Positions 20,695-31,528 of a stretch of DNA of 64,000 nucleotides are shown one piece after another; within the stretch, counting starts at the first letter, position 1, and each line of letters starts with the position of its first letter. Origin of the DNA: Sycon ciliatum (lineage: Eukaryota > Porifera > Calcarea > Leucosolenida > Sycettidae); contig NC_088653.1 in NCBI RefSeq assembly GCF_964019385.1, positions 12,619,835-12,683,834 on the forward strand. The letters run 5' to 3'. Both the position numbers and the translations under genes were made by a program. The notes below the pieces were generated by a model. It was not told where the DNA came from and did no database searches. It worked only from the letters and a program-made list of their open reading frames with translations.

Positions 20695-20950
20695 CGTCAC
20701 ACTTAACAGCCCCATGACGGTCAGATTCGATACACACGTGACACAGTTTGGGTCGCGCTCGTGTGTCGCGCTTCGCAGCTCGAGCGCGCCCATGATGAGT
20801 CTCGCGCTTGCGACAGGCTAGCCGCTTGCGACAAAAGTTGCCTTTTTTTTACGAATTCTGTGACGTCATGTTTTGGAAGAATGTCCCAACAGTCATTCGC
20901 GTAGTCTACCATGCTCAACCGGACCAAACTATGTTACCGTAGTACTACAT

Positions 20951-21043
20951 TGTTGGCAGCTGAAATCCGATCCCCCTAGCAACTCGTACGAATCGCTAAC
21001 GCGCCTAGCGCACCGCTAGGGGGTCGGATTTCAGTTGCCAACA
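20951..21043. repeat. Inverted repeat upstream of the NLR gene
   Basis: The arms tgttggcagctgaaatccga plus tccccctagc and gctagggggtcggatttcag plus ttgccaaca pair over about 29 bp around a 34-bp loop. It is either a tiny MITE or a regulatory or replication hairpin. It ends 290 bp before the NLR start codon. Confidence 0.7.
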
Positions 21044-21333
21044 CTGTACAAAAGTACAAGTACAACAAGCCGTAAAGGTCTGTGACCAAAACTTTAGAAT
21101 TATCATCAAGAGGCAAAACATCGTCTGAAAAGTCATTATTCAGGAAATGACTCAAGACGAACAGAGAGCTAGTCGCACATTGCGCCATAGATCTACATGT
21201 ATTATAACGGCGATTCCGTGTTCAGCCTAAACAAAAGTTTTCCCTGGCCCGCAAACTATTTTGAGTTTGCTGGGCTAGGGGCTTTGCGACTGTCGTGTGC
21301 TCGCTGCCTTTCCACTCGATTGACCTCAGTGAA

Positions 21334-24300
21334 ATGGAGGAGAACCAAGGAAATATTGCTCCGAGTCGGACATCCAGCCATGGGCTATCTCCCGACGAAG
21401 AACCACGGTCGTGTTCCTCTTCCCAGGCTCATCATTCCCCTGCCTCGGTGGATTGCCAAGCTGATGATCCTGCATCGTCGTGCTCATCGACGCCGCGGAC
21501 ACGCGCAACGCCGGTATCGTTACCCGATGGTGTGAAGAGGTTAGCTGAGATGCTGAAGAAGCGCTACGTAAGTGCTAAAGTACAGATTGGCAAGGGTATG
21601 TGTGTAAAACCGAATAGGCGAGCGCTGGATAAGATCTTTGTGAATGTGGTTGTGATACCGCGCGAAGAACTGGCTTCGCTGAACGAACAAACTTTCTTCG
21701 GTTCCCAAAGCGATGTGCAGAAGTTGAGCCATGTGTTCTCGCGAGTCGCGGACAAAGTGCAGCACGTGCAACTGGCCAATATGTTTGACTTTGACGGGGA
21801 AGAACTTGATGAAGACGAATCAGTTCGTGTATTGGCTGTTGCATGTGCTGGCGCTGGCAAGACGACCATATTCTTGTTGAAAGGTCCTATGGACTGGGCA
21901 AGAGGTCTGATCTGGCATGAGTTTGACATTGTGGGTGCATTGGCGCTGCGTGAACCCAGTGTTCGACACGCAAGTGATATAGTTGAGCTGCTACGCTTGA
22001 GGCAGCTTGGCATTGTCGATCCGAAGGAGCAAAATGAAATTGCATCCTACATCCATGCCAACCCGCGGCGTCTTTGTCTCGTATTCGATGGCTTAGATGA
22101 AACGGTTCTTGACGACTGTAGCGATTTTGTGCGTGGCATTATTTGCGGCGAGGAATTGAAAGGTGTTCGCTTGATTCTTACATCACGCCATTCAAAAGAA
22201 GTCATAAAACTGGCTCTCTCATGCCCATTTGACCGTCGCGTAGAAGTGCTGGGATTCACCAAGGACAATGTGCACGAATATGTAAACAATGTCCTCCCGT
22301 GCGAGCCGGCCAGCAAATTGCTTGAACGCGTCAATTCTGATCCGAGTTTAGCGGCCATTATGCAAACGCCTTTCTTCACGGAGTCGACCTGCGACGTTTT
22401 CCGTACTTATGGCTCTGTTCCTTCGTCACTGTTCGGCATCTTCATGTCTTTGATCCTGAGTATCGTTCGACAGAACACTGAGAGTGCGTATCCAGACTGG
22501 CCGTCCGTTCCTCGTATCTTGAAGGAGAGGATCCTGGAGTTGGGTCATTTTGCATTTCTGATGCTAGTTGGTAAGAAGGTGGTGTTCAGCGACCGTGACC
22601 TTGATGAACAGCAGGTGTCGAAGGAAAGTCGCTCACTTGGTCTTCTTGTGGCGTGCGAGTCACTGTCGTATCCATGCGTTGGTCAATGGCAGTTCAGCCA
22701 TCTTTCGGTTCAAGAATGCCTTGCTTCCCAGTACATTGCAGCCACTGTTCCGGATGCGAGTGACGTTAAATTCCTCGTGAGGCAGGTGGGAGCTTTGACT
22801 GGTCACTTGAGCACTTTTTGGTGTCTGCTTGCATCACAACTGGTTGCAGACGCGAAGGAAGCCTTAATTGCAGCGATTCTCACTCAGCCTGTTTCGGACG
22901 AGCAGGATATTCGCAAGCTGAAGGCATGTGAAAGTGTGACTCGTTTCTTTCGCTCTTCCGAGGACGATCTTCTGCTGGTGACAGAGGTTCTGTGTGAACA
23001 TCTCGACGATTCGGCCGTCCAGAGTCTGGCTGCTTGCGTTCTCACTGATCTACTAGCGGACGGTGTGAGTGTGTCTCAGGCTATCGAAGAAGTTCTTCCT
23101 CATTCTTTCGCTTCGTCATTGCAGGACTACGTTCGCGCTCTTCTGCGGCTGTGGCGGCGCAAAGTACCCCGCGCTAGCATCAGAATGCTATCTACCGCCT
23201 TGAAACCTATCAATCCCTATGCATCAACCCGCCTTCTTGAGTATTTCCATTCCAAGCCATCCACATCCCTTGACTCTGACCAATGTGCCTTGCACTCGCA
23301 AGAAGAGAAATCAGTCATGACTGCTTCGGTATCAAATTCAGTTTCGGCTATGCACGAAGTTCTCACACCTGTTCGCCGTCAACTGCTGTTACTTGCTTGC
23401 CGTGTGTATGCGCAGCCTGGAACGGATACAGGTGACGTGGCCAATGCTACACATTCACCCTCGCCTGCTTTAGAGGCAGCCTTCTTACACTATGGCTGCG
23501 ACTTTAGCAGCTTTTGCCTTTCTTCGGCGGATTGCTACCTTCTATCATCTGTGATTTCAGACCATCACATGTCTATCGGCACTATCTCCATTCGCGCCTG
23601 CCGGCTAGACGATCGTGCATTTGAGCTACTGGCACCAGCATTTGTTCAGTGTTGTGGATTATCGAAAGTCGAGCTTTCGTGTAATGCAATAACAAATAAT
23701 CTAGTGCCACTCATCTGTAACGTGATCCGCACAAACCGTTCGACTTTGCGCATACTGAACATGTATGATATGCAGTTGTCCTCATCTGGGTATGCACAGT
23801 TAGTACTGGCAATAGTTAGTTGTCACCGTATCAACCAGCTGTACATCGGTCATTTTCAGTGCCAGGAAATCACCACAAATATTCTCATATGCCTGGTCAT
23901 CCTGGCGTCCTGCAAGCTGCTGCATAACCCCGGTCTGCACTTTCATGTCGGCGATGAAGGTCTGTCCATGCTGTACCCCCTCTTGGTGTCACGGCCACGG
24001 TTATTACTGCAATTTCAGTGTGCAGGGCTATCATCATCGGGTGTATCAGTGATCAGGCGTGTTATCACAGTGAACAATAGACACCTTGCCGTGTTAGCTC
24101 TGACTGGTCTGTCCGAAATGCTCCTATTCACTCTGGCACCAAGCATTGTGTTGTGTAAAGCATTGGAAGCGCTGACAGTGCATGCTAGCACTCTCACTTC
24201 CGAGTCGCTTCCTGTGCTTGCTAGTATTCTACTATCATGCCCTATTGTCAGCTCTCTTGCTGTCGAAAACAGTGTATTCCGTCTTGAGAACGACGACGAT

Positions 24301-24456
24301 GAGGGGAGTATGCAGTTTGTCAGAGCTGTACGCAGGAGTAAGAAGTTCCACACACTTATAATGCCCCGTCGAGAGTTTGTGTATGATCGCCTGGCCAGGC
24401 TGCTTGCTAGTGTGGCTGTAGAAGTCGAGCGTGACCTGCGGATTGAGTACGGCTGA
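21334..24456 (+). CDS. NACHT-LRR (NLR) receptor-like protein, intronless
   Basis: The frame encodes 1,040 residues. The start is the ATG at 21,334, with a purine at -3 and G at +4; no earlier in-frame ATG is seen. Residues 1-65 are serine/proline-rich and look disordered. About 75-130 carries an LKKRY..IFVNVVVI segment as found ahead of NACHT domains. Walker A is ACAGAGKTT (K176), where the first residue of GxxGxGKT is alanine. DWARGLIWHEFD follows. Walker B is VFDGLDE (250-256), sensor 1 is LILTSR (280-285), and the winged-helix signature FSHLSVQE is at 454-461. From about 745 the C-terminus has degenerate leucine-rich repeats. NLRs are cytosolic pattern receptors that oligomerise on activation. 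No DEATH, CARD or other effector domain is seen. Upstream exons cannot be excluded. Confidence 0.9.
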   Translation: MEENQGNIAPSRTSSHGLSPDEEPRSCSSSQAHHSPASVDCQADDPASSCSSTPRTRATPVSLPDGVKRLAEMLKKRYVSAKVQIGKGMCVKPNRRALDKIFVNVVVIPREELASLNEQTFFGSQSDVQKLSHVFSRVADKVQHVQLANMFDFDGEELDEDESVRVLAVACAGAGKTTIFLLKGPMDWARGLIWHEFDIVGALALREPSVRHASDIVELLRLRQLGIVDPKEQNEIASYIHANPRRLCLVFDGLDETVLDDCSDFVRGIICGEELKGVRLILTSRHSKEVIKLALSCPFDRRVEVLGFTKDNVHEYVNNVLPCEPASKLLERVNSDPSLAAIMQTPFFTESTCDVFRTYGSVPSSLFGIFMSLILSIVRQNTESAYPDWPSVPRILKERILELGHFAFLMLVGKKVVFSDRDLDEQQVSKESRSLGLLVACESLSYPCVGQWQFSHLSVQECLASQYIAATVPDASDVKFLVRQVGALTGHLSTFWCLLASQLVADAKEALIAAILTQPVSDEQDIRKLKACESVTRFFRSSEDDLLLVTEVLCEHLDDSAVQSLAACVLTDLLADGVSVSQAIEEVLPHSFASSLQDYVRALLRLWRRKVPRASIRMLSTALKPINPYASTRLLEYFHSKPSTSLDSDQCALHSQEEKSVMTASVSNSVSAMHEVLTPVRRQLLLLACRVYAQPGTDTGDVANATHSPSPALEAAFLHYGCDFSSFCLSSADCYLLSSVISDHHMSIGTISIRACRLDDRAFELLAPAFVQCCGLSKVELSCNAITNNLVPLICNVIRTNRSTLRILNMYDMQLSSSGYAQLVLAIVSCHRINQLYIGHFQCQEITTNILICLVILASCKLLHNPGLHFHVGDEGLSMLYPLLVSRPRLLLQFQCAGLSSSGVSVIRRVITVNNRHLAVLALTGLSEMLLFTLAPSIVLCKALEALTVHASTLTSESLPVLASILLSCPIVSSLAVENSVFRLENDDDEGSMQFVRAVRRSKKFHTLIMPRREFVYDRLARLLASVAVEVERDLRIEYG

Positions 24457-24476
24457 CTGTGTACGATACTTGATCC

Positions 24477-24990
24477 CATGCCAGCCCTACCCTACAGCCT
24501 GGTGATGTGAAATGTAGACCATGCCAGCCCTACCCTACAGTCTGGTGGTGTGGAATGTAGACCATGCCAGCCCTACCCTACAGTCTGGTGGTGTGGAATG
24601 TAGACCATGCCAGCCCTACCCTACAGTCTGGTGGTGTGGAATGTAGACCATGCCAGCTCTACCCTACAGTCTGGTGGTGTGGAATGTAGACCATGTCAGC
24701 CCTACCCTACAGTCTGGTGGTGTGGAATGTAGACCATGCCAGCCCCACCATACAGTCTGGTGATATGGAATGTAGACCATGCCAGCCCTACCCTACAGTC
24801 TGGTGATGTGGAATGTAGACCATGCCAGCCCTACCCCACAGTCTGGTGGTGTGGAATGTAGACCATGCCAGCCCTACCCTACAGTCCGGTGATGTGGAAT
24901 GTAGACCATGCCAGCCCTACCCTACAGTCTGGTGGTGTGGAATGTAGACCATGCCAGCCCTACCCTACAGTCTGGTGGTGTGGAATGTAG
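24477..24990. repeat. 43-bp tandem array, about 12 copies
   Basis: The unit is accatgccagccctacccta followed by cagtctggtggtgtggaatg and tag, with few substitutions. It begins about 20 bp after the NLR stop codon, so it probably forms part of the 3' UTR or immediate downstream DNA. Confidence 0.95.
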
Positions 24991-25263
24991 GCTGTAGGAG
25001 CACACAGACTGCACAGTATGTATATACATGTACATACTATACACTGAATGTACTGCATACACGTACATAGTACAGTATAGATAACACATGTTAGTCATCT
25101 CTCAGCATGTAGTATTGTCTGCAGTACAGTCATGTACGGCAACTAGTCCACCATATCTCCTTTGCCCATGTGGCCTGCATCCCGTATGACACAGTTTGTT
25201 CCTTGGCCGAGTCGCTACTTGCGCGCCCATATCTGCCATAGCTACCCAAGCCCCATATCTAGC

Positions 25264-25302
<39 letters not shown>

Positions 25303-26010
25303 TTCTGGCTCACTGCCTCTCTATCTGCCCATCACCCATGTAGTATTTCGTTTCTCTGTCACCCCTATTCGTTTCCCAAGTACCGGTACTACTTATCTTC
25401 CCAAACCAACCTCGTCCGTCCCTTGTTGTCAGTGTGTAACTATGGCAGTCCCAAATCTTCAACAGTAGACACGGAGTGTATTGAACACATACATGTAGAG
25501 GTGTTTGTACGCGTATGAGAAGATGAGAAACTATCTACACTAACAAGACACCGAACAATATACCTTGTAGAGTGATATTTTTCTTGCTCCTTTTTAATTT
25601 TCTGCCGATGGCGGACCAATAGGCTTGTAGTGGTTGATTTTTCACTTGAAAATTTAATACATGTCATGACGAGCCGTTTTCATTCCCTCCAAACTGGTGA
25701 TTATATTTACGAAACGGTTTTGATTGTCCTCTCATCTCCTGTGTACATCAGCCATGCATAGGAACGGACGGTATTGCCTGGTGATATATGTAGCTTGAGT
25801 GTTAGTCGGTACAATAGGCTGACTAGAGTACTGGACAACCAAGCCTAGTCTGCTATGTGTATGTGCGTTGGGAGGGGAGGGTGCATGTGTGTGTGTGGGG
25901 GGGGGGGGGGCTGCATGGGTGTATGTATGTGTGTGGGGTGCGGGGGGCAGTGAATGAAAAATAGGGATTCGATGGCCAGAATAAGCCACTTCAATTAGCT
26001 GAGTGGTGGA
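24991..26010. other. Intergenic sequence with simple repeats
   Basis: It contains acatgtacatac stretches (25,020-25,075), a tctctc microsatellite (25,262-25,310) and G-run pieces at 25,870-25,950. Frames here are low complexity. No gene is recognised. Confidence 0.5.
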
Positions 26011-28285
26011 TTCGCTGGCGCTGAACTTTACTGCGCTGTACTTTACCGCGCTTAATTGCTGGCGCTGTACTTTACCGCGCTGAGTCGCTGACGCTGTACT
26101 TTACCGCGCTGTACTTTACCGCGTTGTACATTACCGCGCTGAGTCCCTGGCGCTGTGCTTTACGGCGCTGTACTTTATGGTGCTGAGTCGCTGGCGCTGC
26201 ACTTTACCGCGCTGAGTCTCTGGCGCTGTACTTTACTGTGCTGTACTTTGCCGCGCTGAGTCGCTGGCGCCGTACTTCACCGCGCTGAGTCGCTGGCGCT
26301 GTACTTTACCGCGCTGAGTCGCTGGCGCTGTGCTTTACGGCGCTGTACTTTACCGTGCTGAGTCGCTGGCGCCGTACTTTACGGCGCTGCACTTTACCGC
26401 GCTGAGTCGCTGGCGCTGTACTTTACTGTGCTGTACTTTGCCGCGCTGAGTCGCTGGCGCTGTACTTTACCGCGCTGTACTTTACTGCGCTGAGTCCCTG
26501 GCGCTGTACTTTACCGCGCTGAGTCGTTGGCGCTGTACTTTACCGCGCTGTACTTTACCGAGCTGAGTCGCTGGCGCTGTACTTTACTGTGCTGTGCTTT
26601 GCCGCGCTGAGTCGCTGGCGCTGTACTTTACCGCGCTGAACTTTACTGCGCTGAGTCCCTGGCGCTGTACTTTACCGCGCTCAGTCGTTGGCGCTGTACT
26701 TTACCGCGCTGTACTTTACCGAGCTGAGTCGCTGGCGCCGTAGTTAAGGCCGCTGTAATTTACCGCGCTGAGTCGTTGGCGCTGTACTTTGCCGCGCTGA
26801 GTGTGTTGCTCTATACTTTACCGCGCTGAGTTGCTGGCCGTGAACTTTACTGCGCTGAGTCGAGGGCGCTGTACTTTACCGGGCTGAGTCCCTGGCGCTG
26901 CACTTTACCGCGCTGAGTCGCTGGCGCTGTACTTTACCGCTCTGAGTCGCTTGCGCTGTGCTTTACCGCGCTGTACTTTACCGTGCTGAGTCGCTGGCGC
27001 CGTACTTCACGGCGCTGCACTTTATCACTCTGAGTCGCTGGCGCTGTACTTTACCGCGCTGTACTTTACCGCGCTGTACTTTACCGCGCTGAGTCGCTGG
27101 CGCCGTAGTTTAGGGCACTGTAATTTACCGCGCTGAGTCGTTGGCGCTTTACTTTGCCGCACTGTACTTTACCGCGCTGAGTCCGTTGCTCTGTACTTAT
27201 CGCGCTGAGTCACTGGCGCTGTACTTTACCGTGCTGTACTTTACCGCGCTGAGTCGCTGGCGCTGTGCTTTACCGCGCTGTACTTTACCGTGCTGAGTCG
27301 CTGGCGCCGTACTTCACGGCGCTGCACTTTACCGCGCTGAGTCGCTGGCGCTGTACTTTACCGCGCTGTACTTAATCGCGCTGAGTCGCTGGCTCTGTAC
27401 TTTACCGCGCTGTACTTTACCGCGCTGAGTCGCTGGCGCTGTGCTTTACCGTGCTGTACTTTACCGTGCTGAGTCGCTGGCGCCGTACTTCACGGCGCTG
27501 CACTTTACCGCGCTGAGTCGCTGGCGCTGTACTTTACCGTGCTGTACTTTACCGCGCTGAGTCGCTGGCGCTGTACTTTACCTCGCTGAGTCGCTGGCGC
27601 TGTGCTTTACTGCGCTGTAGTTTACCGTGCTGAGTCGCTGGCGCCGTACTTCACGGCGCTGCACTTTACCGCGCTGAGTCGCTGGCTCTGTACTTTACCG
27701 TGCTGCACTTTATCACTCTGAGTCGCTAGCGCTGTACTTTACCACGCTGTACTTTACCGCGCTGTACTGTACCGCGCTGAGTCGCTGGCGCCGTAGTTTA
27801 GGGCACTGTAATTTACCGCGCTGAGTCGTTGGCGCTTTACTTTGCCGCGCTGTTCTTTACCGCGCTGAGTCCGTTGCTCTGTACTTACCGCGCTGAGTCA
27901 CTGGCGCTGTACTTTATCGCGCTGTACTTTACCGCGCTGAGTCGCTGGCGCCGTACTTTACGGCGCTGCACTTTACCGCGCTGAGTCGCTGGCGCTGTAC
28001 TTTACTGTGCTGTACTTTACCGCGCTGAGTCCCTGGCGCTGTACTTTACGCGCTGAGTCGCTGGCGCTGTGCTTTACCGCGCTGTACTTTGCCGCGCTGA
28101 GTCGCTGGCGCCGTACTTTACCACGCTGCACTTTACCGCGCTGTACTTCACCGCGCTGTACTTTTTACCGCGCTGAGTCACTGGCGCCGTACTTTAGGGC
28201 GCTGTTCTTTACCGCGCTGAGTCGTTGCGCTGTACTTTACTGCGCTGAGTTGCTGGCGCTGTACTTTACCGCGCTGATAGTCGCG
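26011..28285. repeat. 29-bp minisatellite, main array
   Basis: About 2.3 kb of ctgtactttaccgcg/ctgagtcgctggcg units. Several higher-order blocks recur, for example the run starting agggcactgtaatttaccgc at 27,113 and 27,792. The last block matches the start of the window. Confidence 0.95.
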
Positions 28286-28544
28286 CCGCTGAAGAAGTTG
28301 GCGGTGAAGTGCTGGCGCCGATATGTATCGCGCTGAAACGGCGGAGCTGAAATGGCAAGACCCCTGGGAATGGTCCAGGTGGTCTGGCCATGGTTGGACT
28401 AACCTTTTGAACATGAATACGTCGTGATTACTGCTAAGGAGACCGTGTGTGCCCGCCATGTCAAACACGAAATAGGATAGGTCCGGACCAATCAAAAACT
28501 ACTTTCCCTGATATGCGCGTGTACGTGTGTGTATGGGGGAGGGG

Positions 28545-28856
28545 GGATTGGGGTGTTAGAGTGTATTTGTGTGTGTGGATGGGGGGGGGGGGGGGGGGGG
28601 GGGAGGGGATGCGGTGCGTGAGTGTATTTGTGTGTGTGAAGGGGGGGGGGGGGATTGCGGTGCTTGAGTGTATTTGTGTGGGTGAAGGGGGGGGGGGGGA
28701 ATTGCGGTGCGTGAGTGTATTTGTTTGGGTGTGGATGGGGGGGGGGGGGGGGGAATTGCGGTGGGTGATTGTATTTATGTGTGTGTGGGGGGGGGGGGGG
28801 ATTGCGGTGCGTGATTGTATTTGTGTGTGTGGGGGGGGGGGGGGGGTACATCGGTC
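28545..28856. repeat. G-run/TG-rich array
   Basis: Same units as 690-1,018, with G-runs up to about 24 on the plus strand. The two copies differ in run lengths and in one unit. Confidence 0.85.
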
Positions 28857-28858
28857 TA

Positions 28859-29034
28859 CAGTTAAACATGTCAATACGACCACTCGGATAAGACGACCAC
28901 CTACCCTAGCCGACCACTGCTACCAGGACCAAGGGATGCTATTTCCAGTCAATCAACCCTGGATAAGGCGATCACCTGGTAACAGAGACCACGTTGAAGG
29001 TCCCTTGAGCGGTCGTCTTAGACAGGTTTCACTG
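28859..29034. mobile_element. MITE with CAGT.. ends, copy 4
   Basis: Duplicated partner of 1,021-1,198. It starts cagttaaacatgtcaatacg and ends gacaggtttcactg. Confidence 0.8.
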
Positions 29035-29146
29035 TACTTGTACAATGTGTGTGTGAAGGGGGGGGGGGGGGAGTGCATGGGTCTACATGTACATGTACAT
29101 GTACATGTATATGTGTGGGGGGGGGGGTGCACGGTTCTACATGTAT

Positions 29147-29454
29147 TACCGTATTATCTCTAATATAAGCACAGTCTCCAATAATAGAACACCTTGGGGC
29201 GGCATTCAAAAAATAAAGTGCTCAGTCTCCATTATAAGCACACTGTGTAAATTCATTATCTGTACCGGCGAAAAAAAAACCCTGAAATGTGCGTGTCTGA
29301 CATGAATTTGGCATGGCAACAGGCCTCTGAAATGAGGTTGAAATAATAATGGAACAGTCTCCAATAAAGGAACGTCTCCATTAATAGCACAGGGCGGAGG
29401 TACTTTGAAAAAATAAAGGACCGTTCTTATAATATTATTAGAGATAATACGGTA
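29147..29454. mobile_element. MITE with TACCGTATTATCTC ends, copy 2
   Basis: Partner of 1,384-1,690 with the same inverted termini and only scattered differences. Confidence 0.8.
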
Positions 29455-29490
29455 TGTGTGTGTGTGTGGGGGGGGGGGGGGGGGGGGTGC

Positions 29491-30044
29491 ACGGTTGATT
29501 TACACCCAAAACAGCGCAACCATAAACGGCGCGTGTTCATATTAGCACCCCCAGTACAGCGCGACCTAATGTGACACGGTGTCACTACAGCTCGTCTCAT
29601 CTCTTGCACGCCCCATTTTGGCGCGACCAATTACGTTAACGTCCGAATATAAGCCAGCTCATTACACACGTGACCCATAATGTGCAGGCTCATGTTAGCA
29701 AGCGTGCATAACCAGTTTTATGTATTCTTGATGTTAGTATTACCATGGTGGATATCAGGAGGAAACCCGTTCTTAAAAAAGATATGCAAAAAAGAGAAGA
29801 AACACATGAGAACGAGTTGTGCTGCTAGGCCCCAGCGGCAGATGCTAGCTAAATGTTGCCAAGATGCTTTTTGGGATGCTAGCGGACAACTCAGAAAGAT
29901 GCTAATTTGGATGCTAGACAACACGAATTATGCTACCTATTAATGGTAATGGTGAAACATTTCGGTTGAAAACGGTGTTCCGTGCTATTTATGAATTCTT
30001 ACAAAGCAGGTATGTGAAAAGAGTTTTTAAAGGTGCGATGTTGG

Positions 30045-30058
<14 letters not shown>
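29491..30058. other. Unique insert in the satellite region
   Basis: It contains short cagcgcgacc-like words and a frame of 87 codons without domain signals, and ends at an (att)n tract (30,045-30,075). Probably part of the insertion that brought the LINE fragment. Confidence 0.4.
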
Positions 30059-30075
<17 letters not shown>

Positions 30076-30400
30076 TTTTTACTAGGGTGTTTCCCACAGA
30101 CCTATGGTCTTCTTCCGGAGCCCCTAGAAAGGTTAAGCATGAACGAACAAATGGGCGATAATCTGTACAAGAGCGAACAGTGGAAGGCAGCATATTCCAC
30201 CGATCTGAACCTATGTAGCCAAGACGAGAAAAACCAGCTTTAGTGTGGGCAGAAGGCAAGGCCAGAGAAAAAGAGATTTGGGACCGAGTGACGGCAGTAG
30301 TATGTGCACTGGAGGAGCGGGTATGGAAAATTTCTTTTAGGAGGGAGCTACATGTGCCGCTATGGACAGAGCGATATACAAGAATAAAAAGCTTCAAATT
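30045..30400 (-). mobile_element. LINE family B, 3'-terminal fragment
   Basis: The minus strand encodes the C-terminal end of a non-LTR RT, with EIFHTRSSSAHTTAVTR and DRWNMLPSTVRS. The 3' end ctagtaaaa is followed by an (aat)n tail. The same DRWNMLP signature is found in the LINE at 47.8-49 kb, which also ends ctagtaaaaataat. It is severely 5'-truncated. Confidence 0.75.
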
Positions 30401-30950
30401 GACTCGGACAGAAATGTGAGAGAGTCAGAAAGTGACTGTGCGATAATAGGGCACGAAACTGACAGGCCACTGAGACATTCAGCGGCCCGAGACCTAGCTC
30501 TAACACATCTCCAGTGCGCAAATCAACCTTCCAACTTGGAAGGTTCGTGGTTCGTGGACTACAACCTATTTGTATCTGGACCTGTTAACGTCCATCCAGG
30601 CAATATCGCCATTTAATACTGAACTGGTGTTTTTGAGTCGATAATTCCTTTTTTTTAGTTCATCATTGCTTTCTAGAGTTGATTATAAATTGAGTCCAGG
30701 CAATATCGCCCTTCAATACTGAACTGGCCATTTCGAGTTGATCATGATTTGAGTCTTTGACAAGTCGAGTGTCCATCTTTTGGGTTTGAGTGTAAATGAG
30801 TCGACCTGTATTGAGCGTGCGCGCTGACGGGGTGGTCTGTTTTGGGGATGTCCAGTTATGGGGATGGGGCTTTTGGGGGGGGCGCTGAAGTCAACGGCGC
30901 TGTTTTGGGTCGCGCTCATGTGGGGGCATACCGCACGGTTCTACATGTAT
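30401..30950. other. Unique sequence with a short direct repeat
   Basis: The block ccaggcaatatcgcc..aatactgaactgg occurs at 30,596 and 30,697. No gene is seen. Confidence 0.4.
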
Positions 30951-31180
30951 TATGTGTGTGTGGTGGGGGGGGGGGGGGTGCATGGGTCTATGTTTGCGTG
31001 TGGGTGGGGGAGTGCATGCGTCTATTATGGGTAGGGGGGGGGGAGTGCATGGGTCTATTACATGTACATGTATGTGTGTGTGGGGGGGGGGGGGCATGGG
31101 TATTATGTATGTGTGTGTGTCGGGGGGGGGGGGGGGGTGCATGTGTGTGTGTGGGAGGGAGGGGGGGGGGGGACATGGGT
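30951..31180. repeat. G-run array
   Basis: Units match those at 1,945-2,180 in the same order (tgcatgggtctatgtttgcg, then tgcatgcgtctatta), so this continues segmental duplication copy 2 after the insert. Confidence 0.85.
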
Positions 31181-31467
31181 CTTATTATTATTATTATTGG
31201 ACACAATCTCATAGCATGTGACAAGCATAGCTAATGCAGGGACAGAATCCCCTGAGACAAGGGCGTTGAGCCAGCCACGGCAATAGTAAGCTAGGAAAAC
31301 AAAGCAAATATGAATTAGAGCAGAAAATGAATGGAAAATTACAAAGAAAAACGATTAACGGAAGTGAGCACTATCAAAATTCGTGCATCACCCAGGTATT
31401 CGAGAATGTTCTTCGATGATAATTATTGCGTCTAGTTCAGTTGTGATAGTAGATCTTTAATTAAACT
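31181..31467 (-). mobile_element. Probable retroelement 3' fragment with (AAT)n tail
   Basis: A block of about 287 bp interrupts the G-rich array between gggtct and tctatatac. On the minus strand it ends in an (aat)n tract at 31,182-31,198. An A-rich 3' simple repeat and a clean array break are typical of LINE or SINE insertions. No coding sequence identifies it. Confidence 0.45.
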
Positions 31468-31526
31468 GTCTATATACGTGTGTGTGTGTGTGGGAGGGAG
31501 GGGGGGGGGGGGGACATGGGTCTATA
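31468..31526. repeat. G-run array remnant
   Basis: One unit (tctatatacgtgtgtgtg, gggagggagg, G-run, gacatgggtctatata), cut by the Tc1 insertion at its TA. Confidence 0.8.
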
Positions 31527-31528
31527 TA

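Larger units (their letters stand above)
19329..20901. mobile_element. Long-TIR DNA element, copy 2 (left TIR missing)
   Basis: From tgtgtggttcccaatatg to the right TIR (20,713-20,901) this is nearly identical to 8,605-9,775, but the 181-bp left TIR is absent and the element is broken at about 19,332. It has an additional insertion of about 399 bp at 19,993-20,391. The near-identity of the interiors implies recent duplication or purifying constraint. Confidence 0.85.
27792..29470. repeat. Segmental duplication, copy 2
   Basis: Colinear partner of 1-1,700: end of the minisatellite, linker with gaccgtgtgtgcccgccatg, G-rich array, MITE 28,859-29,034, G-rich array and MITE 29,147-29,454. Downstream the copies differ because of further insertions at 29,491-30,940. 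Confidence 0.85.

Noticed and set aside
21295-21333. NLR start 13 codons earlier at 21,295
   Set aside because: That codon is GTG; in a eukaryotic gene the ATG at 21,334 with good context is preferred.
25162-25518. 118-codon serine/leucine-rich frame
   Set aside because: Mostly translation of a TCTC microsatellite; no domain.
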